Positions 9,011 to 17,114 of a DNA stretch of 64,000 nucleotides are shown piece after piece. Numbering within the stretch: position 1 is the stretch's first letter; the number at the start of each line of letters is the position of its first letter. The notes below the pieces were generated by a model, which saw only the letters and a program-made list of their open reading frames with translations, searched no databases and was not told where the DNA came from. A program made the position numbers and the translations under genes. Origin of the DNA: JANQRZ01 sp965214485 (GTDB lineage Bacteria; Bacteroidota; Rhodothermia; Rhodothermales; JANQRZ01); assembly GCA_965214485.1 (NCBI GenBank), contig CBDCBW010000010.1, forward strand, positions 132,342 through 196,341, read 5' to 3'.

Positions 9011-9042
9011 CTGTGTTTCGCCCGGCTCTACGCCTCCACATG

Positions 9043-9074
9043 TTTGCGAACCGGAGGCATTCCCTCTATCTTTG
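9043..9074 (+). promoter_or_regulatory. Bacteroidetes-type promoter for the gene at 9112
   Basis: TTTG at 9043-9046 and TATCTTTG at 9067-9074 match the Bacteroidetes -33 (TTTG) and -7 (TAnnTTTG) consensus with a 20-bp spacer. Transcription would start near 9080, leaving a leader of about 30 nt before the ATG at 9112. This also argues against the in-frame start at 9013, which lies upstream of the promoter. Confidence 0.65.
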
Positions 9075-9111
9075 CCTCCTCTCCTGTTGTCTCTTTCTGA
9101 AACTCTATGTC

Positions 9112-11109
9112 ATGCGTATTCTTTTTTCGTTTAGCCTGCTTCTAGCCGTCAGCCCTGAGGTCCTCGGCCAAAGCGTCCGGATCAACGAGCTTCGCACCGG
9201 GCTGGTGGGGACCATCGGTGTCCAGGAGTACGTCGAGTTGGCGGGCCCGCCGGGCACCTCGCTCGACGGGCTGAGCTACCTCGTGATCGGGGACTCGCCC
9301 GAGGGCCGGAGCGGCGTCGTCGAGCATGTTACCACAGGGGGCGCGGGGACGACTCTGCCGGACGACGGCCTCTTCGTGATCGGGGAGGGCCTGAGGCCCG
9401 GGCTGTCCGACGTGGAGGCACTGCTCAACTTCGAGGACCACGACAACGTCACCCACCTCCTCGTGCGCGGCTTCACCGGCACCAACGGCGACGACCTCGA
9501 CCTTGACGACGACGGCACGCTCGACGTGACACCGTGGGCCGAGGTGCTCGATGCGGTCGGGCTCGAGGAGAGCACCACGATTGGCGACCCGGTCTATGCC
9601 GGGCAACTCGGCGGCCCGGTCGTCTCGCTGGTCACGCCCGGCCACGCGTGGCGCGACGGGGAGACGAGTGAGTGGCGAACCGGGTACGAGGGTCAGACCT
9701 TCGCCGAGGACACGCCGGGGGCGGCGAACAGCACGCTCGTCGGAGTTCCGCCCGTCTTCTCTCTGGCGAGCAGTCGCGCCTATGTGCTGGAGGGCGAGAC
9801 GTTCGAGGTCCCCATCGTTCTCGACTACCCCGACGACCGACCTGACGGGCTTCCGGTCACCCTTCTCGTCGGCCCTTCGCACTTCCCCGACATTTACGCC
9901 GGTCTCTTCTTCGAGCGAACCACGCAGTACCTCACCTTCGACGGGACAGCGGACGACGACACACTCGCTGTCCGCTACACGGTCGTGGAGGATGGGATAC
10001 CGGGGACGAATGGATTGCAAATCTATTCGCTGGGCACCGGAGTTGCCGAAGGGGAGGCCACGCGGGCACCGGGGTTCGGGTTCGGGGTCTACATCGTCAA
10101 CCGGGAAGCTCCCAGAAAACCTCGACTCCAACTCGTCCACAACGCCCCCGACCCCGTCATGCACACGCTCGACGTGACGCTCACACCCACCGGTGGGAAC
10201 GAGGCAACCGTCTTCGAGGACCTGGCCTTCCGCTCAGCCACCCGGTTTGCCGACATCGACGGCGGGACCTACGAGGTCACGGTCTCCGACAGCGCAGACC
10301 CCAGCGTGGTCTACCTCTCGCAAACGGTGACGCTGGAGGCCGCCCGCAAGTACCAGCTCACCGTCGCCGGCGTCGCCGACCCGAGCCGGTTCGCGCCGAA
10401 CCCGGACGGGCAGGACATCTCGGCGCGCGTCCTGGTCAACCCGAACGTACTCGAACCCTGCTGCTTCGGAATCGAGACCACGTCTGCTGGGTTCACGCAT
10501 GCCGCGCCCGACGCCCCGGCCATCGACCTTTACAACACCCGCATCGTGCCGGGCAACAATATCGTGTTTGGCTCCTTTAGCCCGGACTACGACGGCTCCT
10601 TTGGTTTCAACGCCGTCTCTGCCGAGACCTCAGAGGGCAGTGTAGACCTCGGCGGCGTCTCGCTCCCCTTCCAGCCGGACGGGGACTTTCCCTCGATGGT
10701 GCAGGCATCGGGCTTTCTCTCGCCCGAGGCTAACCAGAACGGCCCGGCCTTCGGGCTTATGATCGTCACACCGGGCGGCAGCACGTCGCTCTTCTCGGAG
10801 CAGCAGGATGCGGTGCAAACCGCTGCCAGCCTGAACGAGTTCGCCCTCCGTGGGGCCTATCCCAACCCCTTCGCCACCCGCGCCACGATCGTCTTCGACC
10901 TCCCCGCCGACGCCTCGGTCGGCCTCGACCTCTTCGACGTGCTCGGACGCCGGGTGCTGAGCCGCGCCCCGGAGCCGGTCACAGCCGGCGCGGACCGGCG
11001 GCTGGCGGTCGAGGCGGCGCTGCCGAGCGGGGTCTACGTCTTCCGTCTGACGGCGGAGACGGCGGGCGGGCGGCTCGTCGAGAGCGGTCGGATGACGGTG
11101 GTGCGCTAG
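9112..11109 (+). CDS. Secreted lamin-tail-like/DUF4397 protein with T9SS sorting domain (paralogue)
   Basis: A 665-aa exported protein. Residues 1-20 form a signal peptide (MRILFSFSLLLAVSPEVLG|Q). Residues about 20-205 are a lamin-tail-like domain (VRINELRTGLVG...QEYVELAG). A spacer to ~residue 340 has cadherin- or Calx-like strands (VLEGETFEVPIVLDY). A DUF4397-type domain follows (LQLVHNAPDPVMHTLDVTL, then FTHAAPDAPAIDLYN). The C-terminal T9SS type A sorting domain (YPNPFATRATIVFDLP) is almost identical to that of the preceding gene. The ATG at 9112 is chosen over 9013 because a promoter lies between them and the signal peptide begins here. Role unknown; probably a surface or matrix protein. 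Confidence 0.87.
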   Translation: MRILFSFSLLLAVSPEVLGQSVRINELRTGLVGTIGVQEYVELAGPPGTSLDGLSYLVIGDSPEGRSGVVEHVTTGGAGTTLPDDGLFVIGEGLRPGLSDVEALLNFEDHDNVTHLLVRGFTGTNGDDLDLDDDGTLDVTPWAEVLDAVGLEESTTIGDPVYAGQLGGPVVSLVTPGHAWRDGETSEWRTGYEGQTFAEDTPGAANSTLVGVPPVFSLASSRAYVLEGETFEVPIVLDYPDDRPDGLPVTLLVGPSHFPDIYAGLFFERTTQYLTFDGTADDDTLAVRYTVVEDGIPGTNGLQIYSLGTGVAEGEATRAPGFGFGVYIVNREAPRKPRLQLVHNAPDPVMHTLDVTLTPTGGNEATVFEDLAFRSATRFADIDGGTYEVTVSDSADPSVVYLSQTVTLEAARKYQLTVAGVADPSRFAPNPDGQDISARVLVNPNVLEPCCFGIETTSAGFTHAAPDAPAIDLYNTRIVPGNNIVFGSFSPDYDGSFGFNAVSAETSEGSVDLGGVSLPFQPDGDFPSMVQASGFLSPEANQNGPAFGLMIVTPGGSTSLFSEQQDAVQTAASLNEFALRGAYPNPFATRATIVFDLPADASVGLDLFDVLGRRVLSRAPEPVTAGADRRLAVEAALPSGVYVFRLTAETAGGRLVESGRMTVVR

Positions 11110-11313
11110 GCCCCGTCCCGTTAATCCGGGTCCTGGCTCGGCGAGGCCCCTGAAGGGCCCTGCGGCGTTGTCCTCCTCGCCCGATGCTACGGCATCTGGC
11201 TTGTCGGACGCCTGGCCGGGTCCCTCCAGGCGGCCGGGTCCCTCCGGGGTCTCTCGCTCGCCGACGGACCGACCTACGCGACAGAGCCTAGCTCCGGAGG
11301 TCGGTCAGGACGA

Positions 11314-11345
11314 GCGCGGGCGGGGCCGATGCGCCCCGCCCGCGC
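11314..11345 (+). terminator. Perfect 13-bp GC hairpin (second copy)
   Basis: The same arms as the hairpin at 8979-9010 (gcgcgggcggggc and complement) surround the loop cgatgc. It lies 205 bp beyond the stop at 11109; about 180 bp appear to have been inserted between this gene end and its terminator, or deleted from the first copy. Confidence 0.65.
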
Positions 11346-11387
11346 TGTGCTTCATACCCAATCCGTTTGCTCCGCGCACTGCTTCGG

Positions 11388-11445
11388 CGGCCCCTCCCCC
11401 CGGCCCACTGCGTAGGGAGGGAGAGAGAAGTTGGGAGTGCCCGTT
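11388..11445. repeat. Intergenic repeat element, copy A
   Basis: It shares ordered blocks with 21987-22031: cggcccctcccc, then gcgtagggag, then ggagtgcccgtt. Spacers differ slightly. Both copies lie in gene-free regions next to other duplicated sequence. Confidence 0.6.
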
Positions 11446-11601
11446 CGACCTGATCCATTTCAGCCGGACTTGGGATCAGCCGGTGTCCAGCGGCTCGTGG
11501 TCTACCAATTATTTAGCAGACCGCCGCTGCGTGAAATGAGTCGTATGCCATATATTGTACTACTCTTCTCGTTTGCGTCCAAGACCTAGCATTACCTAGC
11601 C

Positions 11602-12126
11602 ATGCCGAGAGAAAAAGGCGTCATCCGCATCGACTCCGATTCGACGCACGGATGGCAGGTCCGCGTATACCGACACGGAAAGACCTACTCCAAGCTTTTC
11701 AGTGACCGCAAGTGTGGGGGCAAAGAAGAAGCCTTCCAGGAGGCCGTCGCGTACCGCGAGGAACTCCAACAGGACGTGGACGCCATGCCCGAGAGCGAGC
11801 CCAAGCGCCGCCCCATCCGCCACAACAAGAACAACGCGACCGGCGTCCTCGGCGTCTCGCGCACCTTCAAGCGGGACCGCCACGGCCACCGCCACGAGGT
11901 CTACGCCGTCTCGTGGAACCCCGCCCCCGGTCAGGCGCGCGGCACGTCCTTCTCGATCCGCAAATACGGCGAGGCGACGGCCTTCAAGATGGCCTGCAAG
12001 CTGCGCTATCAGAAGATGAAGGACATCTACGGCGACCGCTACCCGGTGACCTCGTACCAGGAGCTCTACGACCAGGGCAAGGGCCACCTCGGGCAGAGTG
12101 AACGCGCCGCCGACGAGAAACCCTAG
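11602..12126 (+). CDS. Stand-alone double AP2-domain protein
   Basis: A 174-aa basic protein with two AP2/ERF-like three-strand-plus-helix units. Unit 1 is residues ~6-54 (GVIRIDSDSTHGWQVRVYRH...EEAFQEAVAYREEL). Unit 2 is residues ~75-146 (TGVLGVSRTF...YAVSWNP...SFSIRKYG...AFKMACKLRYQKM). AP2 domains bind DNA. In bacteria they usually sit in HNH homing endonucleases or phage integrases, but no nuclease or recombinase domain is present here. It could be a small transcriptional regulator or a remnant of a mobile endonuclease. It follows a gene-free, repeat-bearing stretch. The start is the ATG preceding MPREKGVIRID. Confidence 0.75.
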   Translation: MPREKGVIRIDSDSTHGWQVRVYRHGKTYSKLFSDRKCGGKEEAFQEAVAYREELQQDVDAMPESEPKRRPIRHNKNNATGVLGVSRTFKRDRHGHRHEVYAVSWNPAPGQARGTSFSIRKYGEATAFKMACKLRYQKMKDIYGDRYPVTSYQELYDQGKGHLGQSERAADEKP

Positions 12127-12155
12127 AAGAAGAGCACCCGGAAAAAGCAGCGCGC

Positions 12156-12680
12156 CTAACCGACGCCGGGCTCGCCCTCCAGCCTGAGCGCTTCGACCAC
12201 CCCCTGGACGACGGCCTCCAGGCTCCCTTCGGCAGAGACCCGGGTGGCCTCCCCCGATGCCGGGGGCTCGAGCGCCCTCACCTGGCTCGCTAGCAGGTCC
12301 GGCTCGGCGAAGTGACCTCGGCGGGCTGCAAGCCGCTCGGCGATGACGGCGCGAGGGGCATCGAGCCAAACGACCGCGACGCGGGAATCGCCCCGGCCTA
12401 GCTGCGCGCGGTACGACGCCTTGAGGGCCGAGCACGCGAGCACGGCCGGAGCCTCTTCCGCGAGGCGCTTTTCGATGAGGGAGCGAATGGCCCGGAGCCA
12501 CGGCTCCCGGTCGGCGTCGCTCAGCCCTTCGCCCCGGTGCATCTTCGCCACGTTCGCCGGCGGGTGGAGGTCGTCGGCGTCGAAAAATCGCCATCCGAGG
12601 TGCTCGGCCACACGCCGCCCGACGGCTGTCTTGCCGACGCCGGAGACGCCCATCAGCACGAGGAGGGTAGGAGAGGGCAT
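12156..12680 (-). CDS. gntK: Gluconokinase
   Basis: A 174-aa small P-loop kinase that makes 6-phosphogluconate from gluconate and ATP. The Walker A is GVSGVGKT near the N-terminus. The family motifs DADDLHPPANVAKM, DREPWL and ACSALKASYR are all present, as is the lid region AARRGHFAEPDLLASQ. The ATG at 12680 (MPSPTLLVLMGVSG) gives the family's normal length; a longer in-frame start adds 34 residues of unlikely sequence. No gluconate transporter or Entner-Doudoroff gene is adjacent. Confidence 0.93.
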   Translation of the reverse strand: MPSPTLLVLMGVSGVGKTAVGRRVAEHLGWRFFDADDLHPPANVAKMHRGEGLSDADREPWLRAIRSLIEKRLAEEAPAVLACSALKASYRAQLGRGDSRVAVVWLDAPRAVIAERLAARRGHFAEPDLLASQVRALEPPASGEATRVSAEGSLEAVVQGVVEALRLEGEPGVG

Positions 12681-12804
12681 CGGGCCGAGGTCGACGTGGA
12701 GGTCGGCCAGAATACCACGTAACGCCCCCGCATAACCCCGAGCAGACCGAGCATCGCTTATTATCTTCAGGGCGTGCCTCACCTCTCACCTTCCCCTCTG
12801 CATC

Positions 12805-13656
12805 ATGGCCTCCCCTAACCCCGCGTCTCACGGCCTGCAGGACGCCGCCGAGTCCGATACCGTCGAGAAAATCGCCCGGCTCGGGTACGCGGTCAAAGGC
12901 GTGCTCTACTTTGTGATCGGGGTGCTCGCGGTGATGGCGGCCTTCGGCGGGGGCGGCAAGACGGCGGGCTCGCGCGGCGCGATCAGAACGCTCTCCGAGG
13001 CGCCGTTCGGCCAGGTGCTGCTTTGGGTCGTCGCCGCCGGGCTGGCGGCCTATGCGCTCTGGCGCTTCGTCCAGTGCTTCCTCGACCCCGACGACAAAGG
13101 CTCCGACGCGGGGGGCATCGTCAAGCGGATCGGGTACTTCGCCAGCGGCCTGCTCCACGCCGGGCTGACGGTCTGGCTCGTCCAGGCGCTCCTCAGCGGC
13201 GGCGGACCCAGCGGCGGCTCGGGCAGCGGCTCCGGCGGTGCCCAGGACTGGACGGCGACGCTGATGCAGCAGCCGTTCGGGCGCTGGATCGTCGGGCTCG
13301 GCGGCCTCGCCGTGATCGGGTACGGGCTGTACCAGCTTTACAAGGCCGCCACCGTAGACTTCTCCGACAAGTTCAAGACCGAGGAGATGAGCGAGGCGGA
13401 GCGGAAGGCGGCGCGGGTCGCCGGACAGACCGGGCTGGGCGCGCGCGGGGTCGTCTTCGGGCTGGTCGGCGGGTTCGTCCTCTACGCGGCGCTGAGCGCG
13501 GACCCGAGCGAGGCGCGCGGGCTGGGCGGCGCGCTCGACACGCTCGCCGCGCAGCCGTTCGGGCCGTGGCTCCTCGGGGCCGTCGCCCTCGGGCTGGCGG
13601 CCTACGGGGTCTACTGCTGGATCAACGCCCGCTACCGCGAGATTCCGAGCGCCTAG
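12805..13656 (+). CDS. DUF1206 membrane protein
   Basis: A 283-aa integral membrane protein with three copies of the DUF1206 two-helix unit: residues ~20-85 (IARLGYAVKGVLYFVIGVLA), ~105-180 (RIGYFASGLLHAGLTVWLV) and ~205-275 (GLGARGVVFGLVGGFVLYAA). Six transmembrane helices are expected, and the length is typical. The function of the family is unknown. A partial Bacteroidetes -7-like TATCTTCA lies about 35 bp upstream (near 12760). Confidence 0.88.
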   Translation: MASPNPASHGLQDAAESDTVEKIARLGYAVKGVLYFVIGVLAVMAAFGGGGKTAGSRGAIRTLSEAPFGQVLLWVVAAGLAAYALWRFVQCFLDPDDKGSDAGGIVKRIGYFASGLLHAGLTVWLVQALLSGGGPSGGSGSGSGGAQDWTATLMQQPFGRWIVGLGGLAVIGYGLYQLYKAATVDFSDKFKTEEMSEAERKAARVAGQTGLGARGVVFGLVGGFVLYAALSADPSEARGLGGALDTLAAQPFGPWLLGAVALGLAAYGVYCWINARYREIPSA

Positions 13657-13734
13657 GCGCACCGTTCAGTCGGGCCTTTCCACGGGGCATCGTTCGGGGC
13701 CCCCAATGCTGAGCCAACTCGTAAAGTGGCGGTC

Positions 13735-14362
13735 ATGATGACTCCGAGTAGAAGGCGCGCGCTCAGCCTGACCGTCCTCGTCTTGGGTCTCGGCGCCTTC
13801 GGCCTGACGGGGCTGCGGAGCAGTTGGGAGACGGGCCACCGACGTGTCCCGGCGGGCGATTTTGCAACGTACTACTACGCGTTCGAGGCGGCGGCCAGTG
13901 GCGGGGACCCGTACGACACGGACGAGCTCCGCCGTTTGGCGCGTGAAGACGGGGTCCGGCGCGGGGTGCCAGGCTCGTGCTCCTCGGGCTGCTTGGGGCG
14001 CTGGCCGTGATGGCCGCCCCCAGGCGCGACGCGCTGGGGGGCGCTTGCCTGTGGGGACGTTCACGGCCGTGATGGTGCTCACGCCGGTCTAAGCCTACGA
14101 GCACCACCTCGTCAACTTCCTTCTGCCTATCGCCGGCGTTGCGACGGCGCTGTGCGCCCGACGCCTGCCGTGGTGGAGCGCCTCCCTCTTCCTCGTGGCC
14201 TACGCGGCGCTCGCCATGCCGCTCGACGCCCTGCGCGCGGCAGCGGAGGGCTTCCCCGGGGCTACCTGGTGGATCCAAGAGTCTAAGTTCTTCGGCGCCG
14301 TGCTGATGGGGGCCTTAGCCGCGTGGGCCTGCGCACGCAGTCCGGTCGAAGGCGAGGGGTGA
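13735..14362 (+). pseudogene. Decayed GT87/DUF2029-type membrane glycosyltransferase
   Basis: Two separated pieces of one gene are visible. The 5' piece (13735-~13970) encodes an N-terminal membrane helix followed by GDFATYYYAFEAAASGGDPY, the first-loop motif of DUF2029/GT87 transferases. The 3' piece (~14048-14362) encodes TFTAVMVLTPV, an in-frame TAA at 14090-14092, then AYEHHLVNFLLP and two membrane helices ending at TGA 14360. A normal family member is ~400 aa, so the middle is deleted, the frame shifts between the pieces, and the second piece carries a stop. A functional product is unlikely. Confidence 0.7.
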
Positions 14363-14436
14363 GCGCAGCGGCCGGCCTCCGGGCCGGCTGAGGGGGGATA
14401 CGCCTGGGAGAACGGCGACTCGGGGGCCGCGCCGCG

Positions 14437-15945
14437 CTAGGCATCGTCCGACGATGCCTGCGACCGGGACGGCGCGCCGTCGCCGGACTTCGGCGGGACG
14501 AGGCGCGGCGGCTCGCCCTGCGTGCCGCCGCCGGTGAGGCGCTTGGCGAGGGCGTTGAGGTCCACGCCGGCGACGGTGCCGAGCATCTCGTTCGACGACG
14601 CCATGAGCTCGGTGACGTAGCCCGCGACGCGGCCCGCGCCCTGCCCTGAGCCGGTGTCGACGACCGAGATTTTGTCGATGCTCGCCAGCGGCGCGGCGAC
14701 GCGGCCGGCGAACTCGGGAAGCATCGTCGCGATGATGTCGAGCACGGCGGCCTCGCCGTACTTCTCGAACGCCTCGGCGAGCTTCTCCTTGGCTTCGGCT
14801 TCGGCGAGGCCTTTGGCGCGGATCACGTCGGCTTCGGCGGAGCCCTCGGCGCGCGTGCCCTCGGCGCGGGCCTTGGCCTCGGCTTCGATGGCGAACTGCT
14901 GGGCCTCGGCCTCGCGGATGCGCTGGCTCTTGGCGGCCTCGGCGGCCTGCTCGACGCGGTAGCGCTCGGCGTCGGCCTTCTTCTTGACCTCGGCGTCGTA
15001 CTCGCGCTCGCGGCGCTCGATCTCGAGCGTTTCGAGCTCGACCTCACGCTGCTTGCGGACGAGCTCGACCTGCATCTGCTCCTCGACGACCTGGCGCTGG
15101 CTCGAGGCCTCCTGCACGGCGTAGGCGAGGTCGGCCGAGGCGCTCGCCGTGTCCTGCTCCTGCTTGAAGGCGGCGATCTTGAGCTCCTTCGACTTCGTCG
15201 CCTCGGCGACGTTCGTGTCGCGGATGAGTTCGGCCTTCTGGGCGTTCTCGTCGGCCTCGGCCTTCTTGATCCGGGAGTCGCGCATCGCCTCGGCCTCGGC
15301 GATGTCGGCGTCGCGCTTGACGGCGGCGATGCGCGGGCGGCCGAGCGCCTCGAGGTAGCCGTTCTTGTCGCGGACGTCCTTGATCGTGAAGCTGACGATC
15401 TGGAGCCCCATCTTCTTCAAGTCGCGTGCGGCGACCTCCTGGACCTCCTGCGCGAACTTGTCGCGGTTGCGGTAGACCTCCTCGACGGTGAGCGTCCCGA
15501 GGATGGCGCGGAGGTGGCCTTCGAGGACCTCGCGGGCCTCGGCCTGGAGCATCTCGTCGGGCTTGCCGAGGTACTGCTCCGCGGCGGTCGCCACGTCCTC
15601 GACCGAGGAGCCGACTTTGATGACCGCCACGCCGTCGGTCATCACCGGGACGCCCTGGACGGTGTAGACCTCGGGCGTCATCACGTCGAGCTTGTGCGAG
15701 AGCAGCGAGAGCCGCTCCTGCTGCTGGACGATGGGCATGATGAACGCCCCGCCGCCGCGGACGATTTTGACCTTGCGCCCGGACTCGTCGGTGAGGACGT
15801 TCTTGCCGCCCATCGCCGAGCCGGTGATGATCATGGCCTCGTCCGGGCTGACGGTTTTGTAGCGCGACGCGAGGATCGTCACGAGCAGGACGAGGACGAC
15901 GATCGGGATGATGATCGCAAGCAGGGTCGGGTCGAGGAGTTCCAT
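14437..15945 (-). CDS. Flotillin-like SPFH protein
   Basis: A 502-aa membrane-associated scaffold protein of the flotillin/YuaG-YqiK type. One N-terminal membrane segment (residues ~8-28) is followed by an SPFH/band-7 domain (~30-200, including GGGAFIMPIVQQQERLSLLS). A long Glu/Ala-rich coiled coil (~205-400) is rich in AEAEA-type heptads, and the Gly-rich tail is variable. It is known to organise membrane microdomains. It lies 55 bp downstream of the NfeD-like gene on the same strand, the usual yuaF-yuaG arrangement. Confidence 0.92.
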   Translation of the reverse strand: MELLDPTLLAIIIPIVVLVLLVTILASRYKTVSPDEAMIITGSAMGGKNVLTDESGRKVKIVRGGGAFIMPIVQQQERLSLLSHKLDVMTPEVYTVQGVPVMTDGVAVIKVGSSVEDVATAAEQYLGKPDEMLQAEAREVLEGHLRAILGTLTVEEVYRNRDKFAQEVQEVAARDLKKMGLQIVSFTIKDVRDKNGYLEALGRPRIAAVKRDADIAEAEAMRDSRIKKAEADENAQKAELIRDTNVAEATKSKELKIAAFKQEQDTASASADLAYAVQEASSQRQVVEEQMQVELVRKQREVELETLEIERREREYDAEVKKKADAERYRVEQAAEAAKSQRIREAEAQQFAIEAEAKARAEGTRAEGSAEADVIRAKGLAEAEAKEKLAEAFEKYGEAAVLDIIATMLPEFAGRVAAPLASIDKISVVDTGSGQGAGRVAGYVTELMASSNEMLGTVAGVDLNALAKRLTGGGTQGEPPRLVPPKSGDGAPSRSQASSDDA

Positions 15946-16000
15946 AGCCGGTTCCGGTTAGGTGAGCAGGGTCAGGAAAAGCAGAATCGAAAGAGCAGAA

Positions 16001-16585
16001 TCAGGAAGGTAGGCGCGGCGGCATGTCTGGCGGCAGCGTGTCGGGCAGCGGCGTGCCGTCGATGGGGGTCAGCTCGTCGAAGGGCGTCACGAGGAGGTCG
16101 CCGTCGCGGACTTCGACGACGACGACGCGGGTGCCGCGCGGGATCGGCTCCCCGCCGAACGAGCCGGCGGTCTGGAAGGTGTTGCTCGCGCCCATCCTGA
16201 CGAGGACCTCGCCGAAGCCCGTCGCGGGGATCGCGGTGATGACCTCGCCGAGCTTGCCGTGGTACTCCCGCATCGAGAAACCGGTCGAGTTCTCGCTCCG
16301 CTTCATCGGCTTGACGTAGACGAAGTGCATCGCTACGGCGAGCCCGAGGCCGACGAGGGCCGCGAGGCCGGCGGTGGCCCCGGTGCCGAGGTCCGTCACC
16401 TCCTCGAGGAGCACCCCCGCGCCGCCGAAGACCGTCAGCCCGCCGACGAACGAGAGCGGATCGAGGAATTCGCCGAGCCCGTCGAACCCATCGAAGTCGA
16501 GGCTGTCGAGGAGATCGCCGAAGAGGAGCGTGAGGACGCTGAAGACGAGCCCTCCAAACAGACAGATCCAATACACGTCGGTCAT
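16001..16585 (-). CDS. NfeD/YuaF-like membrane protein
   Basis: A 194-aa protein with about three N-terminal membrane helices (residues ~5-25, ~45-65, ~70-95) and a C-terminal OB-fold-like domain (~115-180: YHGKLGEVITAIPATGFGEV...IPRGTRVVVVEV). These are the features of NfeD1b/YuaF partners of flotillin. The ATG at 16585 (MTDVYWICLFGG) is preferred over one 19 codons upstream, which would add a charged segment before the first helix. It is the first gene of a two-gene operon with the flotillin. Confidence 0.88.
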   Translation of the reverse strand: MTDVYWICLFGGLVFSVLTLLFGDLLDSLDFDGFDGLGEFLDPLSFVGGLTVFGGAGVLLEEVTDLGTGATAGLAALVGLGLAVAMHFVYVKPMKRSENSTGFSMREYHGKLGEVITAIPATGFGEVLVRMGASNTFQTAGSFGGEPIPRGTRVVVVEVRDGDLLVTPFDELTPIDGTPLPDTLPPDMPPRLPS

Positions 16586-16833
16586 GGCGCGTCTCCCCGC
16601 AAATCGGTGGAAGATGATACAGCCGAGGCTACGGGAGCGCAAGGCGGGGGGTTACGCCGCGCGTTCGTAACGGCCTTCGCGGAGGCTTCACGACGGATCG
16701 CCGACGGGCTGCCAGGCCGTTGACATCCTGCGAGGACACTATGCCTCGTTCTGCGCCCGCCCACGGGATTCTACGAAGGACACACTTCTGTAGGAAAGAG
16801 CCCCGCCGATAACGTCACCGTCTGTGCTCCTCT

Positions 16834-16849
16834 GAGGAACGTATTCCTC
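16834..16849. promoter_or_regulatory. Palindrome upstream of Phd-like antitoxin gene
   Basis: gaggaa-cgta-ttcctc is a perfect 6+6 palindrome followed by cgttttt, ending 32 bp before the ATG at 16882. Phd/YefM antitoxins autoregulate by binding palindromes near their own start, so this is a candidate operator. It could also act as a short terminator hairpin, though no plus-strand gene ends nearby. Confidence 0.4.
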
Positions 16850-16881
16850 TCGTTTTTGCCTCACCAACCCCATCCCACTCC

Positions 16882-17091
16882 ATGTACACCACCAAAGGCG
16901 TCGAAGCCATCGCGAGCATCACCGAGCTGCGCACCTACACCTCGGAGCTCGTGGAGCAGGCTAACAAGATCAAAAGCGGCGTGCTGATCCAAAAGAATAA
17001 CGAACCCTACGCGGTGCTCCTCACCTACGATCTCTACAAGGAGCTGCTGGCGGCTCGCGACAAACTGAACGAGAAGGGCAAGGGCCGCTAG
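16882..17091 (+). CDS. Phd/YefM-family antitoxin-like protein, no adjacent toxin
   Basis: A 69-aa protein with the Phd/YefM fold: an N-terminal DNA-binding half (IASITELRTYTSELVEQANK) and a strand-helix segment (GVLIQKNNEPYAVLLTYDLYKEL). It is short of the usual C-terminal toxin-binding tail of ~80-90-aa members. The next gene is on the opposite strand and is a carbonic anhydrase-like protein, so no RelE/Doc toxin is encoded here. It may be an orphan regulator. Confidence 0.8.
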   Translation: MYTTKGVEAIASITELRTYTSELVEQANKIKSGVLIQKNNEPYAVLLTYDLYKELLAARDKLNEKGKGR

Positions 17092-17114
17092 CCGGCCCCC
17101 GGCGGGGCGGCACC

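Larger units (their letters stand above)
11110..11601. other. Intergenic region with terminator and dispersed repeat
   Basis: No gene is supported over these 492 bp. It contains a doubled ggccgggtccctcc motif (near 11215 and 11231), a block (11287-11345) matching the 3' flank of the paralogous gene at 8935-9010, a copy of an element also found at 21987, and an AT-richer stretch (11500-11600) just before the AP2 gene. A 123-codon frame at 11168-11539 crosses the terminator and the repeat and is not protein-like. Confidence 0.6.

Noticed and set aside
11168..11539. 123-codon plus-strand frame
   Set aside because: Crosses a perfect terminator hairpin and an intergenic repeat; Pro/Ser/Arg-rich translation without features.
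11596..13662. 688-codon minus-strand frame over the AP2, gluconokinase and DUF1206 genes
   Set aside because: Arg/Ala/Gly-rich sequence without domains; antisense to three better-supported genes. Such long antisense frames are expected in high-GC DNA.
16730..16758. TTGACA followed by TATGCC, sigma-70-like
   Set aside because: Spacing of about 14-15 bp is wrong, and this lineage normally uses the TTTG/TAnnTTTG type.
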